Positions 6,637 to 12,070 of a DNA stretch of 19,957 bases are shown here, piece after piece. Source of the stretch: Alphaproteobacteria bacterium (GTDB lineage: Bacteria; Pseudomonadota; Alphaproteobacteria; Rickettsiales; UBA3002). Location: positions 1-19,957 of the forward strand of contig JAKFUW010000104.1 of NCBI GenBank assembly GCA_021732545.1, written 5' to 3'. The position numbers and the translations under genes were made by a program. Each line of letters starts with the position of its first letter. The stretch's first letter is position 1. The notes beneath the pieces are model-generated. The model saw only the letters and a list, made by a program, of their open reading frames with translations, searched no databases and was not told the origin of the DNA.

Positions 6637-7062
6637 TCAACTGATCAGCTTGACATCAATATGCCTTCCAAGACCTTGTGCGGCAATCACTAGCTGGTTA
6701 AGTGTGCTGGCGTGATGCGGATCAAGGATACGATCCACCTGTTTTTGATCGACATTCATGCGGCGTGCTAATTCGGCTTTACGGATGCGATCCGAAAGCA
6801 TGGCGTTATAAATTCCAGCTTTGATCGCAATGGTAGGGGTGATATACGCCCAGGCATTTCCGGTGTGGCATTCTTCGGGGGCAGGGATACGGTTGCCGTG
6901 TATCATGGCGGCAGATATCATGGCGACCAGTAAATTTTCAGCTTCGGCAACGGCGATGGCTGCTGATGCTCCTTCGCATGCTCCTTGAAAGCTGTTGTTG
7001 GGGTGGCCGATGGTGGCGACATAACTACCATGAGTTTCTTCAACATTGACGGGGTAGCGCAT
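6637..7062 (-). CDS. hicB: HicB-family antitoxin with DNA-binding C-terminus
   Basis: Antitoxin that binds HicA and represses its own promoter. At 141 residues it has the normal two-part form. Residues 1-65 are the degraded RNase H-like HicB domain (MRYPVNVEETHGSYVATIGH, then the ACEGASAAIAVAEAENLL helix). Residues about 88-135 are an XRE-type helix-turn-helix (LSDRIRKAELARRMNVDQKQ, followed by VDRILDPHHASTLNQL). It follows hicA with a 9-base gap; an AGGAGA ribosome site overlaps the hicA stop, so translation is likely coupled. The operator it probably binds is the palindrome at 7284-7299. Confidence 0.92.
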   Translation of the reverse strand: MRYPVNVEETHGSYVATIGHPNNSFQGACEGASAAIAVAEAENLLVAMISAAMIHGNRIPAPEECHTGNAWAYITPTIAIKAGIYNAMLSDRIRKAELARRMNVDQKQVDRILDPHHASTLNQLVIAAQGLGRHIDVKLIS

Positions 7063-7071
7063 CGGGCTCTC

Positions 7072-7254
7072 CTATTTTAATCCAAGTTGCTTTTTAATGG
7101 TGTTCACCAGACCGCCGCCAATTTCTTTGCTGGCGTGGTAAGGCATGGTGGTTTGCTTATCTTCATAACGCACCGTCATGTGGCTGCCTTTGCCTTGAGT
7201 ATCAAAGGTGCAGCCTTGCTTTGCCAGCCACCGTTTGAACTCGCTGTGTTTCAT
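7072..7254 (-). CDS. hicA: HicA-family mRNA interferase toxin
   Basis: Translation-inhibiting toxin that cleaves mRNA, paired with HicB. The start is placed at ATG 7254 (60 residues, MKHSEFKRWLAKQGC), as usual for the family. An upstream in-frame start would run through the promoter and is rejected. The double-stranded-RNA-binding-like fold and catalytic histidine are visible in GKGSHMTVRY, followed by TTMPYHASKEIGGGLVNTIKKQLGL, the typical C-terminal helix. The toxin-first order hicA-hicB is the common one. The leader is only about 18 bases long and carries an AAAGG-type ribosome site. All key features are intact, so the module is probably active. Confidence 0.93.
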   Translation of the reverse strand: MKHSEFKRWLAKQGCTFDTQGKGSHMTVRYEDKQTTMPYHASKEIGGGLVNTIKKQLGLK

Positions 7255-7278
7255 GAATTTCTGCCTTTTGATCACCAA

Positions 7279-7308
7279 AATATACGACAAATATGTCGTG
7301 TTTGTCAA
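7279..7308 (-). promoter_or_regulatory. hicAB promoter with operator in the spacer
   Basis: On the minus strand there is a perfect TTGACA -35 (7303-7308), an 18-base spacer and TATATT -10 (7279-7284). The inverted repeat ACGACA-AATA-TGTCGT (7284-7299) sits inside the spacer and touches the -10, the expected place for HicB self-repression. Confidence 0.85.
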
Positions 7309-7338
7309 GGGGTAACGCAAAAGCGGGAAAGATCGCGA

Positions 7339-8235
7339 TCAGACCTCTGCCGCAGGCGGTGCAGCCAACACCTCTTCCACTTTATTTTTCATATAAGTGG
7401 GTAACGCGGCGTGCAGATCGACGCCTGCGGCTTGCACGATGGTGCTTTCATCGAACGAGATAAACACATCGCGTAATTTCAGGATGCCAACGCCTGCTGC
7501 GCCTGTGCACGATTGCACCTCGCCGACATCCATTCCATTGCGGGTGATGGGGGTGCCAGCAGCGGGGATGGGCGCACCACCCACCGATTGCAACATGAAC
7601 GGGCAGCGGCGAAGCACATGGCGATAATGCATCCGCGCGGTGACCTCTTGGCCGATGTAACAGCCCTTGGAAAAACTCACCGCGCCCAGCTGATCATAGC
7701 CCAGTTCAAGCACGAGTTGTTTGGTGGCATCGGGGTTGATGTTTGCAGGCACGCCCATGGCAATCACATGCGCGGCGTAGGCTTCAGGCGTCACAGGTTT
7801 GGCACCCTGGATAGGGTTGCCTGCAGCTGGCGGATAATGAAGCCGAAGCCCCAGGCCATGCAAGCGCGGATCCAGATGCGAAATGGCGAATTCGTTGATG
7901 ACCGCATGCGAGATGCCAGGCCCCCATGCTGCCGCCACGCGCAAGGTTGCGGTGATGTTGGAGATATCCACTTTGGAGCGGAGTTTATAGAGTTTGAGTT
8001 TTTTCAGCAGCGCATCCACATGGTCTGCCGCCACATCGAGCAGGAAATGTTTTTTCTCGCGCAGCACAAAAAAATCATGCTGTAATTTTCCTTGCGGCGA
8101 GAGCATAGCTGCAAACATAATCGGGTCGCGGTTAAGATGCACCATGTCGTTGGTGATGATGCCTTGCAAAAAAGTGGAGGCGTCATCGCCAGAAATTTTT
8201 AAGACCACGCGGTCGGATAAAGCGGCAATGAACAT
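7339..8235 (-). CDS. ygfZ: YgfZ/GcvT-fold protein, folate-dependent Fe-S cluster factor
   Basis: YgfZ helps maintain or repair certain Fe-S enzymes using tetrahydrofolate. It is related to the glycine-cleavage T-protein but is not an aminomethyltransferase. In this 298-residue cytosolic protein the family signature KGCYIGQEVTARMHYR is at residues 190-205, with the key Cys192. The N-terminal LKISGDDASTFLQGIITND and LSPQGKLQHDFFV are also typical. The start ATG at 8235 gives the expected N-terminus; upstream bases are a heptamer repeat with no ribosome site. The C-terminus ends in an Ala/Pro-rich tail. It may be read from the usg-glycosyltransferase side, but a 132-base gap of repeats lies between. 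The nearby Fe-S enzyme Nth is a coincidence of position as far as I can see. Confidence 0.93.
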   Translation of the reverse strand: MFIAALSDRVVLKISGDDASTFLQGIITNDMVHLNRDPIMFAAMLSPQGKLQHDFFVLREKKHFLLDVAADHVDALLKKLKLYKLRSKVDISNITATLRVAAAWGPGISHAVINEFAISHLDPRLHGLGLRLHYPPAAGNPIQGAKPVTPEAYAAHVIAMGVPANINPDATKQLVLELGYDQLGAVSFSKGCYIGQEVTARMHYRHVLRRCPFMLQSVGGAPIPAAGTPITRNGMDVGEVQSCTGAAGVGILKLRDVFISFDESTIVQAAGVDLHAALPTYMKNKVEEVLAAPPAAEV

Positions 8236-8243
8236 GAGAGACA

Positions 8244-8265
8244 GTCGTTAGTTGTTAGTCGTTAG
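8244..8265. repeat. Heptamer tandem repeat upstream of ygfZ
   Basis: GTCGTTA, GTTGTTA, GTCGTTA in tandem, then G. On the minus strand this reads TAACGAC/TAACAAC/TAACGAC, the same unit as the right arm of the thrB-rnhA array. It ends 9 bases before the ygfZ start codon, in the place of a ribosome-binding site. Confidence 0.85.
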
Positions 8266-8306
8266 ATTTCTAGGCCGATAACCAGTTATCATTGTAACAT
8301 ACGTTT

Positions 8307-8366
8307 GTCATCCCGAACTTGTTTCGGGATCATTTCGAAAAGATCCTGAAATAAATTCAGGATGAC
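8307..8366. repeat. Double-hairpin palindromic element, copy 5 (inverted twin of copy 1)
   Basis: 60 bases, GTCATCCCGAA to GGATGAC, with hairpins CCCGAA/TTCGGG and CCTGAA/TTCAGG. It is the reverse complement of copy 1 at 853-912 with a single base difference. It lies one base beyond the stop codon of the glycosyltransferase gene. Confidence 0.9.
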
Positions 8367-8367
8367 G

Positions 8368-9402
8368 TCATGTGTTGTTAACAACCGTTTTCACCGCGCG
8401 ATCAAGCTGAGCCGATACCACGTCGATGCCATATTTATCGCGGGCTTTATCATAAGCGCGTTTGCCCATCTGCTGCGCACGCGCAGGATCATCGAGTAAT
8501 TCCATCACCGCGCGTGCCATCTGATAGGGTTTGGCTTTTTCAACCATAATCGCATCGACCTCGTGAGTGATAATTTCGCACGGGCCCTCAGTATCGGTGG
8601 TGATGCAGGGCACGCCTGCGGCCATCGCTTCGATCAGCACGATGCCAAATGGCTCATGATAAGAGGGCAGCACGAACACATCGATGTTTTGGTAAAATGC
8701 GTGCTTATCGGTGATCCATCCGGCAAATTCCACGTTGCCCGCAATGCCATAATCGCGCGTGAGTGCTTTGAGGGTGGCGGCTTGCTCGCCTTCGCCCCCG
8801 ATGATGGCGCGTACCGCAACCCCTTGTTGTTTGAGCGCCTGAATGCCTTGCAGGAAACTATCGAATCCCTTTTTTTTCACAAAGCGACCCAGCGTCCCGA
8901 TGACAAGCGGGTCGCGAAAATCGCTGCGAATGGGAAGGTCGCCCACGTGGATCATGTTGGGGATGTGAAAGGTCTTAAAGCGGTCAATATCCAGATGAAC
9001 CATATCCTCAATTAAATCACGCGTGATGCAAAAAACTGCATCGCATTTGGGGAAGCGTTTTTTGATGTTATAATTATGTGCGACCCCCACCACGGGCGCA
9101 TGAAACCGCAAGGCGCGCAGTGCCAACCCAATCGCGCGGTTGCCGTGGGCGATCACCAGATCAGGCTTTGCGGCACGCGCGATGCGGCGCAAGCCCCACT
9201 GCGCGAACATATCCCACTCACCGCGTGGCGATAAGGATTGCACATCGGCATGGATCGCGTGCAGCGCAGGGTTGATGGCGGCGCGCGTGTGGGTGATGGT
9301 GGTGACGGCGTGGCCAGCGAGTGTCAGCGCCTCGTGATAATCAATCGCCGCTTGCTCCAGCCCGCCGCGTCCTTTGCCAAACATGAGGTTGAGAATGTTC
9401 AA
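8368..9402 (-). CDS. GT4-family glycosyltransferase
   Basis: A GT-B fold retaining glycosyltransferase of 344 residues, probably acting at the inner face of the membrane on lipopolysaccharide core or another surface glycan; acceptor and sugar cannot be read from sequence. The N-terminal lobe starts NILNLMFGKGRGGLEQAAIDY. The donor-binding lobe has IGTLGRFVKKKGFD (residues 168-181), GGEGEQ, and the EX7E motif EPFGIVLIE (Glu250 and Glu258), followed by AMAAGVPCITTDTEGPCEII. The start codon is TTG at 9402: the conserved first beta-strand requires these residues, while the ATG six codons later would cut it. The bases before the TTG belong to a repeat array. Usg is encoded 82 bases upstream on the same strand; no other glycan genes are near. 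Confidence 0.9.
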   Translation of the reverse strand: MNILNLMFGKGRGGLEQAAIDYHEALTLAGHAVTTITHTRAAINPALHAIHADVQSLSPRGEWDMFAQWGLRRIARAAKPDLVIAHGNRAIGLALRALRFHAPVVGVAHNYNIKKRFPKCDAVFCITRDLIEDMVHLDIDRFKTFHIPNMIHVGDLPIRSDFRDPLVIGTLGRFVKKKGFDSFLQGIQALKQQGVAVRAIIGGEGEQAATLKALTRDYGIAGNVEFAGWITDKHAFYQNIDVFVLPSYHEPFGIVLIEAMAAGVPCITTDTEGPCEIITHEVDAIMVEKAKPYQMARAVMELLDDPARAQQMGKRAYDKARDKYGIDVVSAQLDRAVKTVVNNT

Positions 9403-9410
9403 GAGAGTTT

Positions 9411-9486
9411 CCAGTTGCCAGTTGCGAGTCGCCAGTTAAGGCATAACTCACATCAACTCGCAACTCGTAACTCGCGACTTGCAACT
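9411..9486. repeat. Heptamer arrays as inverted arms between usg and glycosyltransferase
   Basis: The left arm has CAGTTGC, CAGTTGC, GAGTCGC and CAGTTAA. The right arm has CAACTCG, CAACTCG, TAACTCG and CGACTTG, about the reverse complement of the left. The array fills the whole 82-base gap and touches the usg stop codon. Confidence 0.85.
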
Positions 9487-9763
9487 AATGAATATAAAAC
9501 TCACCCTTGCCAAAGCGATAATCCATCGCTTGCACCAGCTTTAAATAATCCACTTTTACCGAATGAATTTTACCATCCAGTTCGCGGTTCCAAAAATCGA
9601 GAAATTTGGAAAGTTGGGGAAATTTTGGTGCGATATCCAACTCTTGCCACACATAGCTTTGTAGCAAGCGTGGGTGATCGGGCAAATGATATAGGATTTC
9701 GGCGGTGGTGAGGCGATAATCGCGCAGCATGCGCTCAAAGTCGGTGCTGTTTTCGTAATGCAT
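9485..9763 (-). CDS. usg: Usg family protein
   Basis: A 92-residue soluble protein found almost only in Alphaproteobacteria, named from a gene beside the tryptophan operon; its biochemical role is unknown. The family pattern is strong: RLTTAEILYHLPDHPRLLQSYVWQE, DIAPKFPQLSKFLDFWNREL, DGKIHSVKV and a final GEFYIH. Length and ends are as usual. A very good ribosome site (AAGGAGAA) lies 7 bases before the ATG at 9763. No trp gene is near, so the original association is not kept. It is probably the first gene of a minus-strand unit with the glycosyltransferase. This gene is the best single marker for the class of the host. Confidence 0.9.
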   Translation of the reverse strand: MHYENSTDFERMLRDYRLTTAEILYHLPDHPRLLQSYVWQELDIAPKFPQLSKFLDFWNRELDGKIHSVKVDYLKLVQAMDYRFGKGEFYIH

Positions 9764-10001
9764 CTAGTTCTCCTTCCTACCTGGGTTATCCAAAATGAGG
9801 GCTACTGCCATGATGTCAGAATGACACGAATTGGTAAAAAAACCGTTAATAAACCGTGTGGCAGCGCATCATCTGGCCTTTTTAGTATTTCACCTTAGCG
9901 CAATCCTCATATTGTGAACGAATGCCACTATGTACTTGCCTATGCCCAGATTTTGCGTTTGATTGGGGCAACTTATAAAAAAATAGAAGGCAGGTTTGGC
10001 A

Positions 10002-11468
10002 ATGGTTTCTTTGAGGATGCGCTCCATCCTGATTTCAAGCATCAGTGTTGTCGCATGCGCGTGGGCATGTGCTGCGTCAGCGCGCCCACTTTATCCGCAA
10101 AGCCCCAGCGTGGTACTCAACATTGAAGCCCTGCGCGATCTCAAACAACAAGGCCTATCATCTTCGCCTTTTGGTAATGCACCTTTTGGTAATGCACCTT
10201 TGAGCCGCGCGCCTATCCCACCGATACACCCCGCCAGTGCTGCTGCATCGGATCGTCAGGTGCCGCTGATGAATCGCCCTTATGTGCCTGCACCGCAAGG
10301 AAATGTGAGTGCTGCGCCCTATGCGGCCAGCATCCCTAATTCGCCACCAACGACGAACACCACCCGCATAAGCTTGCGCGAGTATCAATCGCAGCGTGGC
10401 CGCACCCCGCAAGGCTATAAAATTGTGGCGTCGCGTCCGGACGGTTATGGTAGCTCCGTGCCGGTTGCTTCGCCTGTGGTGAGTGCGCGCCCTCAGGCTC
10501 CCATGCCGCCCGTCATCCGCGACGAAGAACCGCTGTTGCCAAAACCCAAAAAACCCAGTGTTCGCACCGATTTACCGCCAGTTGCAAAACTAAAATCGGT
10601 CGATGCCAAAGATGGTGCAAGTGCCGAGCCACCGCCGGTGCCCAAGATGCCTGATGTCGCCAAACTCACCGAACCCGAAACCGGTGTGCCCGGTATTCCC
10701 ACTGCCACGCCAGGCGATTTGCCCGAGCCCGATATAGCCGACATAGATTTTGAGGATTTCCCCAAACTCAAACCCTTGCCTGAAAATGACAGCGCCTTGC
10801 CTGAAATTTCACCGCCCACCATTGCGATGCCTCAAGTGCCAAGACTTCCTAACAAACCAGCACAAGAATCCGCTAAATCATCCGATTCCAGCGGCCTGAT
10901 GCCTTCGCTTAATAAAGGCATTGATGAGTTTATCAGTAAAAATCAAGAGCAATCCTCTCCAAGCAGCGGTAAGGCCGTTTCTCGGTTACCGAAAACACCC
11001 GAAATTACTCCGCCTGCGCCCACCCCCATACCCGAGCTACCTGAGGCCATCGAGATGCCTGCTGATGCATCGCAAGAGATTGCGGCACTACCTAACATGC
11101 CGGTCGATTTTCCAACGCTGCAAGCCTCGCCAATCGCAGCTCCCGCCACACCCGCAGCCAGTGGTGCGGCGCTGCTATCGTTAACCTTTGCCGCCACCGA
11201 AAATGAAGTGCCGGTATCAGGGCAAAAGCAGTTGGCTACGCTCGCCACTCAACTGATTGCATCAGGCCAAGCGGTAAACATTGAACCCTATGTGAAAGGT
11301 GCGAGCGATCAAGACATGGTCGCCAATCGTATCGCCACCTCGCGCGCCTTTTCGGTGCGTACCTTTTTAATTGATAAAGGCGTGAAAGCCGAAAATCTCA
11401 CCATCGACAAACGCCGCATCAACACCGACGTAAACGCGATTGAAAAAGTGGATATTGTCGCCAAGTAA
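10002..11468 (+). CDS. Exported proline-rich protein with OmpA-like C-terminal domain
   Basis: 488 residues from the ATG at 10002, chosen for its AGAAGGCAGG ribosome site 8 bases upstream; a TTG two codons earlier is less likely. Residues 1-27 form a signal peptide (MVSLRMRSILISSISVVACA, cut near AASA-RPLYP). Residues about 28-385 are low-complexity and rich in Pro, Ala and acidic residues, like a periplasm-spanning linker, with many PxLP/PxMP segments and a short tandem PFGNA-PFGNA. The last 100 residues resemble an OmpA/MotB domain: ALLSLTFAATENEVPVSG, QLATLATQLIASG, then NRIATSRAFSVRTFLIDKGV and ENLTIDKRR. The usual NxxLSxxRA box is altered (NRIATSRAF), so peptidoglycan binding is possible but not certain. 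A beta-barrel is absent. It ends 4 bases from the convergent higA stop. Confidence 0.82.
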   Translation: MVSLRMRSILISSISVVACAWACAASARPLYPQSPSVVLNIEALRDLKQQGLSSSPFGNAPFGNAPLSRAPIPPIHPASAAASDRQVPLMNRPYVPAPQGNVSAAPYAASIPNSPPTTNTTRISLREYQSQRGRTPQGYKIVASRPDGYGSSVPVASPVVSARPQAPMPPVIRDEEPLLPKPKKPSVRTDLPPVAKLKSVDAKDGASAEPPPVPKMPDVAKLTEPETGVPGIPTATPGDLPEPDIADIDFEDFPKLKPLPENDSALPEISPPTIAMPQVPRLPNKPAQESAKSSDSSGLMPSLNKGIDEFISKNQEQSSPSSGKAVSRLPKTPEITPPAPTPIPELPEAIEMPADASQEIAALPNMPVDFPTLQASPIAAPATPAASGAALLSLTFAATENEVPVSGQKQLATLATQLIASGQAVNIEPYVKGASDQDMVANRIATSRAFSVRTFLIDKGVKAENLTIDKRRINTDVNAIEKVDIVAK

Positions 11469-11472
11469 CTGC

Positions 11473-11778
11473 TTAAACTCTGGCTGAATCTGGCTGCCAC
11501 GGTTTCACATGCGCCAGCTTTTTTCTCAAGCTATCGCGCGCACATTCCAGATCATAATGCTGTTGCAGATTCAACCATAATGCATCCGAAACACCAAAAA
11601 AGCGCGAGAGCAACAAGGCTGTTTCAGGAGAAATGGCGCGCTCTTGATTTGCAATCGCCGTGATGCGATTAATCGGCACCTGAATCTCTTTGGCTAACCG
11701 ATAGGCTGAAATTCCCATTGGCTTTAAAAAATCTTCACGCAGCACCGCGCCTGGGTGAGTGGGTTTAATCGCTGCCAT
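11473..11778 (-). CDS. higA: HigA-family antitoxin (XRE regulator), no toxin partner seen
   Basis: A 101-residue DNA-binding protein of the HigA/VapI type. Motifs: HPGAVLREDFLKPMGISAYR at the N-terminus, LAKEIQVPINRITAIANQER as the helix-turn-helix, and RAISPETALLLSRFFGVSDA, then LWLNLQQHYDLECARD at the end. A GAGAGGAG ribosome site precedes the ATG at 11778. The toxin gene higB normally lies directly upstream in the same direction. Here the 292 bases upstream contain only a palindrome, a hairpin and a CCTCCCC repeat, with no HigB-like frame. It is therefore an orphan antitoxin or a stand-alone regulator. The coding frame is intact. Confidence 0.9.
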   Translation of the reverse strand: MAAIKPTHPGAVLREDFLKPMGISAYRLAKEIQVPINRITAIANQERAISPETALLLSRFFGVSDALWLNLQQHYDLECARDSLRKKLAHVKPWQPDSARV

Positions 11779-11806
11779 GTTGATGCTCCTCTCAATGATA
11801 CGAGGT

Positions 11807-11859
11807 TGTCACCCCGTCGAATGACGGGATCTGGATGCCGTCATGAAGACGGCATGACA
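11807..11859. repeat. Double-hairpin palindromic element, copy 6
   Basis: The outer arms are TGTCA and TGACA. The inner hairpins are CCCGTC/GACGGG and GCCGTC/GACGGC. It has the same design as the other five copies with different stem sequences. It sits just upstream of higA, where a toxin gene would be expected. Confidence 0.85.
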
Positions 11860-11870
11860 CATGCGAGTTT

Positions 11871-11915
11871 AAAAATCACATCACCATAGTTACGTCAAGC
11901 GTAGCCATGGTGATG
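11871..11915 (-). terminator. Intrinsic-type terminator downstream of the ABC exporter gene
   Basis: The arms CATCACCATAGTTACG (11879-11894) and CGTAGCCATGGTGATG (11900-11915) pair over 16 bases with two G-T type mismatches. On the minus strand the hairpin is followed by TGATTTTT. It lies about 155 bases after the ABC stop. Confidence 0.6.
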
Positions 11916-11937
11916 AGTGTTCATTAAAATAAGGATA

Positions 11938-12043
11938 TTTTCCTCCCCCCATGGGGAAGGATCAAGGTGGGGGTTACCACAAAGGCAACGCCAGAAATTG
12001 CCTCTAACCCCACCCTAACCCTCCCCTAAAAGGGGAGGGAAAA
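11938..12043. repeat. CCTCCCC-type imperfect inverted repeat
   Basis: The left arm (11938-11976, TTTTCCTCCCCCCATGGGG onward) and right arm (12005-12043, ending AGGGGAGGGAAAA) are about 39 bases each and mostly complementary, with a 28-base centre. It is unlike the GTCA-type elements and resembles the small CCTCCCC/GGGGAGG intergenic repeats seen in other Alphaproteobacteria. It lies directly downstream of the ABC gene. Confidence 0.7.
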
Positions 12044-12070
12044 GGTTTCTCTGATGAATGTGACGAAGCC

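Noticed and set aside
6551..6640. TTG start giving a 30-residue longer YqgE
   Set aside because: The extension contains a TTGGCA-17-TATAGT promoter and does not resemble the family N-terminus.
7255..7320. Longer HicA with 22 extra residues
   Set aside because: The extension covers the promoter and operator of the operon; the 60-residue form matches family length.
853..11859. A CRISPR array made of the GTCA repeats
   Set aside because: Copies are kilobases apart, palindromic and variable, with no regular spacers and no cas genes.
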